Origin: Desulfovibrio psychrotolerans | GTDB taxonomy: Bacteria > Desulfobacterota > Desulfovibrionia > Desulfovibrionales > Desulfovibrionaceae | Direction of reading: 5' to 3' | NCBI RefSeq assembly: GCF_013340305.1 | Contig: NZ_BLVP01000001.1 | Location: forward strand, 1 to 64,000 | DNA: 64,000 bases | Part shown: piece by piece, positions 26,705 to 35,262 of the stretch | Layout of the letters: the number at the start of each line of letters is the position of its first letter | Position numbering within the stretch: the first letter of the stretch is position 1 | Position numbers and translations under genes: made by a program | The notes under the pieces: generated by a model | The model's input: the letters and a program-made list of their open reading frames with translations, nothing else | What the model was told of the DNA's origin: nothing | Database searches by the model: none

Positions 26705-27928
26705 TTAGCAAGAACCCTTCAAAACTCCTGTCCAAACCTCTGCCTTCTCTTCCAAACTTCCTTCAAGCACCTTGGCCTTCCGCCTCAGCCCCTCGGGGGC
26801 GAGGTGGCTATACCGCGTGGTCATCTTGAAGTCAGCATGCCCCATGAGCTCTTTTACGCTGTAGAGGTCCACCCCCTTTTGTACCAGCCAGCTCGCATAG
26901 GTGTGCCGCAAGGTATGAAAGCAAACACGCTGTCGGGAGTCAGCAACGCCTTCATTAAATAAATCGTCTGCAGTGCGGGAATACGCCTTTGAAATGCGAT
27001 CAACCTTACCACCGGTGCGACTGGTGAATATCAAGCCGCTTCGCTGTCCAGAATGGCGATTTCGCAGCACCTTTGTTATTTCACTGGTCAAGAATACATA
27101 ACGGTTTTGCGAGGTCTTCGTATCCCGGATCAAAATACGTCCGTCAGGGAAGTCAATATCTTGCCATTCCAATGAAGCAATCTCGCCAAAGCGCATCCCG
27201 GAAAACAATGAAATTACAGCCATGTCGTGAGATGTTGGAGAACGCTCAGCCAACACTTTCAGCAAGAGCATGGCTTCAGCAGGCGTCAAGAAGCGCTGCC
27301 GTTGGTTGTCTTTCTGGGGAAGCTTAACTTGAAGACCGGGGAAAGGCGCAGAAACGTACCCATCACGTAGAGCCAAGCCCCACACTTGCGAAACCACCCC
27401 CATGGCGTACTTGATTGTCTTAGGGGATTTACCAGCCCTAATCATCTCCTGCTTTACTTTTTCCAGATGAAACGGGACCAGCTTGAGCAAAGAAATCTCT
27501 GCCAACTGCGGTGCAATCCAGAGTTTCCATAGAGATGCTTCCGTTGCCCGGGAACGAGCACTCTTCTCGCCTTGCAGAGGAAGGTAGCAATCAGTCCAGA
27601 ATTCCTGAAACGTTGTGGCGTCACGCTCAGCCTGCTGTTTGGCCACCTCTCTTTCCTTTGCTTCAGCTGCAGCAACTTCCCGCTGCTCAGCAACCGTCCG
27701 TAAGCCTTTACCTGTCCTGTGCGCTTCCTTAAGGTCATGAAGGATCTTCGACGCTTTGAGAGGGGTCATGTTTTGGGATGTCCACCCAAGCCCCTCCCAT
27801 TTCTTTTTTCCATCAAGTCTATAAGTGATTTCAATATATAAATCAGCACGAATTCCGTGCTTGCGTGTCGGGTGTGGTGTGCCATACACACCGGGGTAGT
27901 CCGTACGCTCTCTTTTGGACTTACTCAT
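26705..27928 (-). CDS. Tyrosine recombinase / integrase
   Basis: 407 residues. An N-terminal arm-binding domain (~1-75) is followed by a charged coiled coil (EQREVAAAEAKEREVAKQQAERD), a core-binding SAM-like domain (~105-205) and a catalytic domain with Arg in FSGMRFGEI, H338-T-L-R341-H, His364 (LMGH) and nucleophile Tyr373 (TTRYSHL). All catalytic residues are present, so it may be functional. The gene starts about 60 bases from an att-like repeat and 220 bases from a tRNA-Pro 3' half, the usual arrangement for tRNA-targeting islands. The local DNA is AT-richer than its neighbours, consistent with transfer. Confidence 0.93.
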   Translation of the reverse strand: MSKSKRERTDYPGVYGTPHPTRKHGIRADLYIEITYRLDGKKKWEGLGWTSQNMTPLKASKILHDLKEAHRTGKGLRTVAEQREVAAAEAKEREVAKQQAERDATTFQEFWTDCYLPLQGEKSARSRATEASLWKLWIAPQLAEISLLKLVPFHLEKVKQEMIRAGKSPKTIKYAMGVVSQVWGLALRDGYVSAPFPGLQVKLPQKDNQRQRFLTPAEAMLLLKVLAERSPTSHDMAVISLFSGMRFGEIASLEWQDIDFPDGRILIRDTKTSQNRYVFLTSEITKVLRNRHSGQRSGLIFTSRTGGKVDRISKAYSRTADDLFNEGVADSRQRVCFHTLRHTYASWLVQKGVDLYSVKELMGHADFKMTTRYSHLAPEGLRRKAKVLEGSLEEKAEVWTGVLKGSC

Positions 27929-27988
27929 CTTCGCTCCTGCAATCTACTATGTAACAAAAAAGTCAATAATATCAATTTTGCCATCAGA

Positions 27989-28002
27989 ACCAGAGGGTCG
28001 CA
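27989..28002. repeat. att-like 14-bp direct repeat, inner copy
   Basis: ACCAGAGGGTCGCA here is identical to bases 28159-28172 inside the tRNA-Pro fragment. It lies on the integrase side and may be an integrase core-type or secondary site. Confidence 0.5.
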
Positions 28003-28013
28003 AAATGGTAAAT

Positions 28014-28035
28014 TCTCCCTACCATCTCCCTACCA
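28014..28035. repeat. Tandem 11-bp repeat, two copies
   Basis: TCTCCCTACCA occurs twice without a gap. A second short direct repeat, TGTGAAACAT, is found at 28072-28081 and 28133-28142. Short direct repeats beside an att site are typical of integrase arm sites or excisionase sites. Confidence 0.45.
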
Positions 28036-28146
28036 AAATAGTTGAATGGATGGTGATTTTCAATGAAAATCTGTGAAACATGCAATTTATATTTCACTGA
28101 AATTTAATAATAAATAAAAAAGTATGACAACCTGTGAAACATAAGA

Positions 28147-28197
<51 letters not shown>

Positions 28198-28208
28198 TAC
28201 GACAATCA

Positions 28209-28243
28209 AGAGCTTGCAGATACTGTCTGTAAGCTCTTTTTGT
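28209..28243 (+). terminator. Terminator downstream of the tRNA-Pro end
   Basis: AGAGCTTGCAGA (28209-28220) pairs with TCTGTAAGCTCT (28226-28237), one G-U pair, then a T-rich tail. It is probably the original tRNA terminator. Confidence 0.75.
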
Positions 28244-28398
28244 TTTCTGTATCAGGGAGCCTGGTGCCTCGAATGGCATGGACAGCGGAGCAATCGCCTT
28301 TAAGCATTCATTTGCAGCGTGACGTTGGCGGGCAGGTTATCAGGCAAGAAGCAGGGATCCGGCAGTCTGGTGGTGATGCGGTCCCCGGGTGCGGGCAA

Positions 28399-28839
28399 TT
28401 AGAATGGAAGCGGAAATGTGCGGATGCGCTCCAGTTCTTCGCTGATGGTGTTCAGCATGGCGAGAAAGGTTTGCCCTTCATGCCCGGCAAAAAGGGGTGG
28501 GCGCGTGGCATCCGGCAGGACTTGGGCGTCTGTTCTTTCCTTCTGATGATGGTTCCGGGGAGTTTCGGCGGGGGGCATGTATTCCCTGAGCAGTTTTTCC
28601 AGAGATTGAGCCAGTTGGGCAATGCGCTCTGCTCCCACAGTGGCTGCGGCACCTTTCAGCCCATGGGCTTCCGTGGAGGCGTGAAAGGCGTCTCCTGCTT
28701 CTGCATAGGTTTGGATGCGCTGCACCTTGCCGGGAGCGTCTTCCAGAAAGGTGTCCAGGAGCAGGCGGAGCAGTTCCGTGTTGCCGCACATGCGGTGCAG
28801 CGCAGCTTCTGTATTCAGCACCGGCACCATGGGATCCAT
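28399..28839 (-). CDS. Histidine phosphotransfer (Hpt) domain protein
   Basis: A 146-residue soluble protein with one Hpt domain: LLLDTFLEDAPGKVQRIQTYAEAGD then the phosphoacceptor motif EAHGLKGAAATVGAERI. Residues ~95-125 form a polar loop absent from minimal Hpt domains. It carries phosphate between a hybrid kinase receiver and a response regulator. The start ATG shares its A with the cobO stop (TAATG), so it is translationally linked to a cobalamin adenosyltransferase, an unusual partnership. Cognate kinase not defined by position; the B12-linked hybrid kinase at 463-2379 is one candidate because it ends in a receiver. Confidence 0.85.
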   Translation of the reverse strand: MDPMVPVLNTEAALHRMCGNTELLRLLLDTFLEDAPGKVQRIQTYAEAGDAFHASTEAHGLKGAAATVGAERIAQLAQSLEKLLREYMPPAETPRNHHQKERTDAQVLPDATRPPLFAGHEGQTFLAMLNTISEELERIRTFPLPF

Positions 28840-29342
28840 TAGAATTCAATGCCTCTTTGCGCGGGAATGCCCTGCGCGTAGTGATGCTTAATTTCCGTCA
28901 TCTCCGTCACCGTGTCCGCCGCGTCCGTCAGCCACTGCGGGCAATCTCTGCCGGAGAGCACAAGATGGGCCTCCTGAGTCCGGGCTTGATCGACCAGGCT
29001 CCGCAGTTCCTCTTCATGGAGAAGGCCTGTTTTCAAGGCGTAAAGCGCCTCATCCAGCACGAGCATGTCCACGTCTTCCAGTTGATGCGTAGCCCAGAGG
29101 AGCAGTTGAAGCGAGGCTTCTCTGTGCTCGGCGAACTGGTCGGGGCGCGTGAGGAAGCCTTTGCCTTCGGCATGAAAGCGTTCCTTCAGCAGCGAAGACA
29201 GAATCTTCTGCTCTCCCGCTTGGTCTGCCCGTTTCATGAACTGTCCAAAGGCTACGACAAAGCCCTGTCCGAGGGCGCGAATGGTCTGCCCCACAGACGC
29301 TGATGTCTTTCCCTTGCCGTTGCCGGTGTATACGAGAATCAT
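28839..29342 (-). CDS. cobO: Cob(I)yrinic acid a,c-diamide adenosyltransferase (CobO/BtuR family)
   Basis: 167 residues with the P-loop GNGKGKTS at residues 7-14 and the family features ALGQGFVVAFGQFMK and DMLVLDEALYALKTG. The enzyme transfers the adenosyl group of ATP to cob(I)alamin-type corrinoids, giving adenosylcobalamin or its precursor. ATG 29342 overlaps the AmrS stop as ATGA. At 167 residues it is slightly shorter than typical CobO. It supplies the adenosylated cofactor that CarH-like sensors use; any functional link to the sensor at 2372 is inferred. Confidence 0.92.
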   Translation of the reverse strand: MILVYTGNGKGKTSASVGQTIRALGQGFVVAFGQFMKRADQAGEQKILSSLLKERFHAEGKGFLTRPDQFAEHREASLQLLLWATHQLEDVDMLVLDEALYALKTGLLHEEELRSLVDQARTQEAHLVLSGRDCPQWLTDAADTVTEMTEIKHHYAQGIPAQRGIEF

Positions 29343-30373
29343 GCCTTACCGCTCCCAGGAGGAGAATTCCATATGCCGGGTATGAGCACGCCGCATTTGC
29401 TGCATGCCGGAATGCCCGAAACGGTTGTTTTGTAGCCGGTTCGACGGACTACAATGTTTCCGCATGAAGGGCAAGACGTGTGCTCGGAAGGGTGCCCGTG
29501 CAGGTTGCCGATGTATACATAGTGAAGGCCTGTGTCTTTACCTATCTGCCATGCCTGTTCCAGTTGAACCGCCGTGGTGGGCGGTGTGGAAAGCATTTTG
29601 TGGGCAGGATGGAAGCGCGATATGTGCCAGGGCACATCGCTGCCCAGTTCATCATGGATGAAGGTTGCCATGGCACGTATTTCAGCATCCGTGTCGTTTG
29701 CATCCGGGATAAGCAGTGTGGTTACTTCCAGCCACCACCCCATGCGGCGTATGTGGCGCAGGTTTTCCAGAACAGGCAGGAGGCGCGCGCCGCATCGCTC
29801 CTTGTAGAAGACGTCGGAAAACGCTTTAAGGTCAATGTTGCAGGCGTGGATGAGGCCGTTTAGGGCATTAAGACAGTCCGTGCTCTGAAATCCGTTGGAG
29901 ACCATTATGTTGAGCAGGCCGTTATCTGCGGCAAGGCGGGCTGTATCCTGCATGAGTTCAAAAAAAACCGTTGGCTCTGAGTAGGTGTAGGAGATGGATT
30001 TTGCCCCGCACCGTAAGGCTTCCGCCACCAGCATGGCGGGAGGAATGGATTGTCCGGTAATCGGCTTGCCTGTGCGTGGAGGAGCAGAAAGGGAGTAGTT
30101 CTGGCAGAAATCGCAACGCATATTGCAGCCCATGGTCCCCAAAGACAGGGTTGCGCTGCCGGGAAGGAAATGATGCAGCGGTTTTTTTTCCACCGGATCA
30201 AGATTAAGGGCTGCGGCAGCATGGTACGTTTCCGTGAAGAGTGCTCCGTCATGGTTGCTGCGTACCCCGCATTGTCCTTTCTTGCCGGGCCTGATGACGC
30301 AGGCGTGTGCGCACAGACAGCACTGCACTGTTGCATCCTTCAGCGGTTTCCACATGGCTGCCGGGTACATCAT
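29339..30373 (-). CDS. amrS: AmrS-type radical SAM enzyme (AmmeMemoRadiSam family)
   Basis: 344 residues. The radical SAM cluster motif is CNMRCDFCQN, and two N-terminal Cys pairs (CCLCAHAC, CGVR) and a C-terminal zinc-ribbon-like CPSCG...CSKCG region ending in IPGIW are typical of AmrS. AmrS belongs to the three-part AmmeMemoRadiSam group (AmrA, AmrB, AmrS) whose reaction is not established from sequence. AmrA and AmrB are not in the window. ATG 30373 (or 30370) follows AGGAGAGGGGC; the gene overlaps cobO by 4 bases. Confidence 0.9.
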   Translation of the reverse strand: MMYPAAMWKPLKDATVQCCLCAHACVIRPGKKGQCGVRSNHDGALFTETYHAAAALNLDPVEKKPLHHFLPGSATLSLGTMGCNMRCDFCQNYSLSAPPRTGKPITGQSIPPAMLVAEALRCGAKSISYTYSEPTVFFELMQDTARLAADNGLLNIMVSNGFQSTDCLNALNGLIHACNIDLKAFSDVFYKERCGARLLPVLENLRHIRRMGWWLEVTTLLIPDANDTDAEIRAMATFIHDELGSDVPWHISRFHPAHKMLSTPPTTAVQLEQAWQIGKDTGLHYVYIGNLHGHPSEHTSCPSCGNIVVRRTGYKTTVSGIPACSKCGVLIPGIWNSPPGSGKA

Positions 30374-30387
30374 GCCCCTCTCCTGAC

Positions 30388-30720
30388 TTAGGGTTTTGAT
30401 GGTGCAGGATACTTGAGGCGAGGGGCTATTTCAATGTTGATTGCGGGCTGGTTCATGATATCATCCGTGGCATTGGCATCGTATCTCGGAAGTGGTGCCG
30501 TGCGCATTACCGGGTCGCCCGAATTTTCGTCACGGCCAATGAATACTCCTCCAGACGACGTGCCGAGGACCGGGTCCTTTCTGTGCTCGGCAGGGGATTG
30601 CTGTCCGGCCGCCAGGTTCAGTGGCAGGAAAGGCAGCAAAAACGCCATGACAAGCAGAAAGCCCCCCAAAGTGCGTACTGTTTTGCTAACATTTTGTATT
30701 GTAAGAAAAAATAAGCACAT
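30388..30720 (-). CDS. Small exported protein of unknown function
   Basis: 110 residues. A hydrophobic segment near residues 18-38 (LGGFLLVMAFLLPFLPLNLAAG) looks like a signal peptide or anchor; the rest is short, Pro-rich and polar (GGVFIGRDENSGDPVMRTAPLPRYD). ATG 30720 is preceded by AAGGAGAAG at good spacing. It is the first gene upstream of amrS, 14 bases apart. No family recognised. Confidence 0.65.
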   Translation of the reverse strand: MCLFFLTIQNVSKTVRTLGGFLLVMAFLLPFLPLNLAAGQQSPAEHRKDPVLGTSSGGVFIGRDENSGDPVMRTAPLPRYDANATDDIMNQPAINIEIAPRLKYPAPSKP

Positions 30721-30806
30721 GCGACTTCTCCTTGCTCTTTGGGGCTTAAACGCCTATTAAAGGCTTCCGAAAATCTAGAAGATACGCTGTGTAAGGAGCT
30801 ATGTAC

Positions 30807-31877
30807 ATGCCTGAAGATCGTGCGAGAGCGTACACCGAGGCGGGGGTGGATATCAATGCCGGTAACGCCCTTGTGAACAGAATCAAAAGCATTGTTGCCA
30901 ACACCCATACCAACGGTGTGCTTTCCGATATCGGAGGGTTTGGCGGTCTGTTCAAGCCTGACCTCTCCGGGATGGAGGACCCCGTGCTCGTTGCCTCCAC
31001 AGATGGTGTGGGAACCAAGCTCAAGCTGGCCTTTTTGTTTGATAAGCATGATACCGTGGGTATCGACCTAGTGGCCATGAGTGTGAATGATATTCTTGTT
31101 CAGGGTGCCAAGCCGCTGTTCTTTTTGGATTACTTCGCAACAGGCAAGCTGGATGTGGACAAGGCGGAACAGGTAGTTGCCGGAGTGGCGGAAGGTTGTC
31201 GCCGTGCCCGGTCGGCACTGCTGGGCGGTGAAACCGCAGAAATGCCTTCCATGTATGCAGACGGCGAATACGACCTGGCGGGTTTTTGCGTTGGCATAGC
31301 GGATAACTCCCGCATTGTGGACGGCAGCGGAATCCGCGTGCATGATGTCGTCATCGGCCTTGCATCCACTGGCGCGCATTCAAACGGCTTTACGCTTATC
31401 CGCAAGATTCTGGAGCAAAGCGGGCTGTCCGGGAATGACATTTTCCCCGGCACGGAGCGCACGGTTGCGGATGTTCTGCTGGAACCCACCGCCATTTATG
31501 TGGAAACCGTGCGCAATTTGCAGCGGGATTTCGAGATTAAGGGCATGGTGCATGTTACCGGCGGTGGATTTTATGACAATTTGCCGCGCGTTTTGCCCTC
31601 TACTGTACAGGCCAATATCAAGTTTGGCAGTTGGGATATTGCGCCGGTATTCCAATGGCTGAAGGAACAGGATAACCTTTCATGGCCGGAAATGCTGCAG
31701 ATATTTAACACGGGCATAGGCTATGTTCTTATTGTCAGCCCGGATATTCAGGAAGATGTGATGGCGCGTCTGGAAGCCCTTAACCAGCCAGCCTGGGTCA
31801 TTGGCTCGATAGATCGTCGTGCTGGTGAAGATGTGGAGCAGGTGCAGGTGGCTTTTCCCGATGAGTGCTCCTGCTAG
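30807..31877 (+). CDS. purM: Phosphoribosylformylglycinamidine cyclo-ligase
   Basis: 356 residues. AIR synthetase closes the imidazole ring in purine synthesis, using ATP. Family features: GVDINAGNALVNRIK, IGGFGGLFK, LVASTDGVGTKLKLAF, GIDLVAMSVNDILVQGAKPLFFLDYFA, GGETAEMPSMY, GLASTGAHSNGFTLIR and HVTGGGFYDNLPRVLP. ATG 30807 (MPEDRARAY) is preferred over ATG 30801 because AAGGAG is then 8 bases away. Full length for the family. Confidence 0.97.
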   Translation: MPEDRARAYTEAGVDINAGNALVNRIKSIVANTHTNGVLSDIGGFGGLFKPDLSGMEDPVLVASTDGVGTKLKLAFLFDKHDTVGIDLVAMSVNDILVQGAKPLFFLDYFATGKLDVDKAEQVVAGVAEGCRRARSALLGGETAEMPSMYADGEYDLAGFCVGIADNSRIVDGSGIRVHDVVIGLASTGAHSNGFTLIRKILEQSGLSGNDIFPGTERTVADVLLEPTAIYVETVRNLQRDFEIKGMVHVTGGGFYDNLPRVLPSTVQANIKFGSWDIAPVFQWLKEQDNLSWPEMLQIFNTGIGYVLIVSPDIQEDVMARLEALNQPAWVIGSIDRRAGEDVEQVQVAFPDECSC

Positions 31878-31899
31878 CCAAATAGAAGGCGGGACGGAC

Positions 31900-32829
31900 A
31901 TGTTGAGTATGGTTTTCCGCGCCGTAGCGTTGGTGGCTGTAATGTTGTGCGCAGGGGGGGGCTTTGTGTCTCCGCCTGCTGCCCATGCACGCGTGGTGCA
32001 GGCAATGTGGTACGAAACGCCTCCGGCTGATGGGCGATTTACCTCTCCGCCGCCAGCAACCAGAGATGCGGCACGTGTTGCTGCCTTTGCGGAAGCTGTT
32101 GCCGCTGAGGCTTCAGACCTGACACACGGCGGGATACCCGAAGAGAGACTGGTTCTTCTGCGTGAGCACCTTGTACCCGGAGCGACGTCCTTTGTGGTCA
32201 GCTACTCCGAACTGGGAGTGGAGGAAGCACCAGGGGGAAAGGTCCTTTCCGTTGACGTGCAGGTGAACCGCGATGCAGTGAGGCAGGAATTGCGCAGGCT
32301 CGGCATTCCCGCCACCCTCTCCGTGCCGGTCGGCTACAAGCCTGTCTACGGTACCTTGCCTTCGGAGGCATGGGAAGCGCTGGGCAGGTTGCATGTGCTC
32401 TACGGTGTGCGTCCGGACTCCGGTGCGCGGTTAGAGTTACGTCTGGAGTACGCGAACAAGCTGTGGGCAATTTCTTTGCATGATGGAGCGGGCGCACCCC
32501 GCTTTGCGCAGGCAGCTAAGTTGGAAGAGGCATGGAACAAGGCCTGGGGAAGTCTCTTTGCAGCGCAGGCGGCTTCTTCCGTCCAGACGTCCTCTGTGGT
32601 ACTGGGCGTTGAGGGGTGGTTCACGCCGGACGGAGTTGAGGCCTTTGACACCATGCTGCTGGAATGGACCGACGTGCTGGATGGAGTTTCCCTTCAGGAT
32701 GTGCGCATGGAATCCGCCGGTATATCCGGCCGCTGGACGGTCACCGTGCTGGACAAGGCGCGTCTGGAATCACGGCTTGCCGAATATGCTGCCAACCGGC
32801 GCCTCTCATACTCACTGAAGGACAGATAA
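31900..32829 (+). CDS. Exported protein of unknown function
   Basis: 309 residues. ATG 31900 follows GAAGGCGGG; the signal peptide MLSMVFRAVALVAVMLCAGGG probably ends near the AHARVV site. The mature protein has repeated alpha-beta character (VLSVDVQVNRDAVRQELRRLG; SSVVLGVEGWFTPDGVEAFDTMLLEW; VSLQDVRMESAGISGRWTVTVLDKARLESRL). Two regions with this pattern suggest tandem domains, loosely like the FlgT/DUF2066 type of outer-membrane or periplasmic proteins, but I cannot assign a family. Located 22 bases after purM and likely co-transcribed. Confidence 0.65.
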   Translation: MLSMVFRAVALVAVMLCAGGGFVSPPAAHARVVQAMWYETPPADGRFTSPPPATRDAARVAAFAEAVAAEASDLTHGGIPEERLVLLREHLVPGATSFVVSYSELGVEEAPGGKVLSVDVQVNRDAVRQELRRLGIPATLSVPVGYKPVYGTLPSEAWEALGRLHVLYGVRPDSGARLELRLEYANKLWAISLHDGAGAPRFAQAAKLEEAWNKAWGSLFAAQAASSVQTSSVVLGVEGWFTPDGVEAFDTMLLEWTDVLDGVSLQDVRMESAGISGRWTVTVLDKARLESRLAEYAANRRLSYSLKDR

Positions 32830-32959
32830 GGCGCCAAAAGTCATTGCTTTTTCTCTCGACCCAGACCCTTTGCATGATTGCGAACAGGGGCCTGTGCGGT
32901 GTTTTTCGCTATGAAGGGGGCGCACTCCCATGACTTTCCGGTACCGCAATCGTAATAAC

Positions 32960-32993
32960 AAAACCCGAAGAGCGTTGGCCCTTCGGGTTTTCT
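32960..32993. terminator. Bidirectional terminator between the exported-protein gene and tatA
   Basis: AAAACCCGAAG pairs with CTTCGGGTTTT around a 10-base loop; T-runs on both strands serve the two convergent genes. Confidence 0.85.
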
Positions 32994-33037
32994 TATGAGC
33001 GTAATCACGAGAATAAGGCGGAACAGATGTCTGTGGA

Positions 33038-33232
33038 CTAGGCTTCGTCGTCATCCTTCTTCTTTTTGGAGGAAGGGGTCACATCGATTTCGTCAGGCTC
33101 GGTGGTGGCCTTCTTGAAATTTTTAATCGCGCGGCCAAGTCCGCCGCCGATTTCGGGGAGCTTGTTGGCACCGAAGACGATCAGTACCACAAGGAGTATC
33201 AACAGAATTTCTTGCATACCTAATCCGAACAT
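33038..33232 (-). CDS. tatA: Sec-independent translocase TatA/TatE family subunit
   Basis: 64 residues with the canonical form: one N-terminal membrane helix ([20 protein letters not shown]), the hinge Gly, an amphipathic helix ([14 protein letters not shown]) and an acidic/lysine-rich tail. TatA oligomers form the pore for folded proteins with twin-arginine signals. ATG 33232 has GGAGG 6 bases upstream; the longer frame to 33343 has no support. TatB and TatC are not adjacent. Confidence 0.95.
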   Translation of the reverse strand: MFGLGMQEILLILLVVLIVFGANKLPEIGGGLGRAIKNFKKATTEPDEIDVTPSSKKKKDDDEA

Positions 33233-33574
33233 ACATTGCCTCCGTGGGATATTGATGCAGGCTATACACAGGGGGAGGGTTAAGGTCAAGGGAAAGTCCC
33301 GCTTGCGGCGGGTATTCCTTCCGCTAACTGGCTGTAATTGCAAGCCCGGACTTCGTTAGCAGCAGCTAGCGAGAAATATATTCTCACGCGGCATTGGGCA
33401 TACAGGGTGTTTTCCTTCACTTGTGCCCGAAGCCATGAGCGTGTAGGGTGCATAACATATTGCAATGACAAGAGTGCTCTCGCTGCAGCCAAGGGTTTTA
33501 TCGGTGTTCCAGTCACCCTCAAGGTTACCCATGCTGCAGGGATGAAACAAACCATATTTGAGAGGAAGGTTTTC
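33233..33574. other. Divergent intergenic region
   Basis: Lies between tatA (minus) and the oxidoreductase gene (plus). It contains a short CCCGCTTGCGGCGGG hairpin near 33298 and the ribosome site GAGAGGAAGG before 33575. The plus frame is open from 33338 into the oxidoreductase, but the upstream part does not look protein-like. No confident promoter was found. Confidence 0.4.
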
Positions 33575-35254
33575 ATGCAACGCATAGTCGTAGTCAGTTC
33601 CGGTCTTGCGGGTGCCAAGGCGGCCGCACGCATAAAGCGGTTTGCCCCGGAGGTGGAAGTTAACCTCGTCATTCCCGGTGGCGAAGAACGTGCAACGGGC
33701 GGTTCCGGACCCTTTGCACGCATTACGGCAGCCCGTCAGGTTTCAGAAACCATGATGGAGGCGCGTCAGGTTGGAGTTATCAAGGCGCGAAACGTACAGA
33801 TCGATTTTGCCCAAAAAGTTGTGACTGTTCAGGCCTCCCGTGGCCTTATCCAGATACGGTTCAATCAGGTGGTGCTGGAGGTGGATGCCTCGCCACGCCT
33901 GCCGCGTGCACTGCATTCGGCGGAAAATGTTGTTCCGTGGCCGTTTGAAGATGGAGGCATGCTGGATGCGTGGATAGCGGAAACCGCTCCGGAAAAGGCC
34001 GTCATTGTGGGCGGCGCGACTTCTCTTGGCCTTCTTGCTCCGTTGCTGGAAGCCGGCCTTAACGTCACTTGGGTGCGTACTTCCGATGCCGGATTCGATG
34101 CCTACATGTGGGAAGCGATGGACAGGATGGCGGGAGCAGGAAACGGCAGGCTTACCGTCGAAGACTGGTCTGCAGTTCGGCTGGAGTCGCTTATGCCGGT
34201 TTTGTCTGAGAGCGGCGCACTTCAGGCAGTTCAGGACGGTCGGGGCGGAGTGGTGGAAGGCGATGTGTTTTTCTGGACGGAACCTCAGCGCGCGCTGCAC
34301 CCCATTATTGCAGAGCAGGGAGTTGAACTGGATGCTTCCGGCCTTATCGCAGTGGACGAGCATTTTCACTGTGGTCCCGATGGGTTGTATATAATTGGTT
34401 CCGGGGTAGCCCTGCCGCGGCTGCCGCTTCAGGTGCCGGGTCAGGCTTCCGGGCAGCCTTTGGGACAGGCGGTTCCTGCCATTGCCTCCGGAGATGAAGC
34501 GGTGCTTGCATCGGCACGGGTGGTGGCCAACCATCTCGCCGGATTTGTGAGCGAGAACGGTAGCTGGGGTGGCTGTGCCGGAACATTGCGCTTCTCAGGT
34601 GCGGGTGTGTTGGCTTGCAAGGTTGGGTTGACGCATAAGGAAGCTGTGGAGGCTGGGTTTGAGCCGGAGTTTGGCCTGTTGAAATCATCCCCCGGCCTTG
34701 CATCGGAACAGGGAGATCCTGTTGTCGTAAAGCTGCTATGCGACAAGCATTCCCATGCGATTCTTGGTGCACAGATTGTTGCCAAGGAAGGGTGTCAATG
34801 GGCGGATTCCATCGCCAATGGTGTAGTCACTGCCCTTGCCGCGTCCATGATGGTTGAGCGTCTTGCGACGCTTGATTTCGCCGGAGGAGGCGGTGAGTTG
34901 CTGGTCCGTGCGGCTGCAGTTCTTTCCAACAAGCTGCTGTACAGAGTATACGGCGTTTCCGCAGCCGAGCTGCTTGCCTCCAAAGAGGCGGGGGCCAACT
35001 TCTTTATGCTGGACCTGCGCGACAATATTGCATGGAAAAACGGACATATACCGGATTCATACAATATTCCGTTCACACAGTTGAAGAAGCGGCTGCAGGA
35101 TGAAGTGCCCAGATTTACTCCCATTGTGCTTATAAGTCGCACTTCAGATGCCGCCTATTCCGTGGCGTGCCATCTGCGCGGATTGGGTGCTTCTGATCTG
35201 TACGTTCTGGATGGCGGCATGGAAATGTGGCCCTTTGCCGTGGCTAAGGGGTAG
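33575..35254 (+). CDS. Degenerate CoA-disulfide-reductase-like flavoprotein with C-terminal rhodanese-like domain
   Basis: 559 residues. The fold order matches CoA-disulfide reductase/polysulfide reductase-rhodanese fusions: an N-terminal FAD domain, an NAD domain (VIVGGATSLGL), a dimerisation domain (ACKVGLTHKEAVEAGF, GAQIVAKEG) and a rhodanese-like C-terminus (~465-558, FFMLDLRDNIAWKNGHIPDSYNIPF, VLDGGMEMWP). Key residues are altered: where the family has a redox Cys after the FAD strand (NCGLPY) this has GGSGPF, the GxGxxG motif is SGLAGA, and the rhodanese active-site Cys is replaced (VLISRTSD). So disulfide and sulfur-transfer chemistry by the usual residues is not expected. A start at ATG 33575 is fixed by GAGAGGAAGG. 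May be a sulfur-linked sensor or structural flavoprotein. Confidence 0.75.
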   Translation: MQRIVVVSSGLAGAKAAARIKRFAPEVEVNLVIPGGEERATGGSGPFARITAARQVSETMMEARQVGVIKARNVQIDFAQKVVTVQASRGLIQIRFNQVVLEVDASPRLPRALHSAENVVPWPFEDGGMLDAWIAETAPEKAVIVGGATSLGLLAPLLEAGLNVTWVRTSDAGFDAYMWEAMDRMAGAGNGRLTVEDWSAVRLESLMPVLSESGALQAVQDGRGGVVEGDVFFWTEPQRALHPIIAEQGVELDASGLIAVDEHFHCGPDGLYIIGSGVALPRLPLQVPGQASGQPLGQAVPAIASGDEAVLASARVVANHLAGFVSENGSWGGCAGTLRFSGAGVLACKVGLTHKEAVEAGFEPEFGLLKSSPGLASEQGDPVVVKLLCDKHSHAILGAQIVAKEGCQWADSIANGVVTALAASMMVERLATLDFAGGGGELLVRAAAVLSNKLLYRVYGVSAAELLASKEAGANFFMLDLRDNIAWKNGHIPDSYNIPFTQLKKRLQDEVPRFTPIVLISRTSDAAYSVACHLRGLGASDLYVLDGGMEMWPFAVAKG

Positions 35255-35262
35255 CGGAGTTC

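Noticed and set aside
31819-31899. Upstream extension of the exported protein gene
   Set aside because: Would overlap purM and hide the signal peptide; a ribosome site supports ATG 31900.
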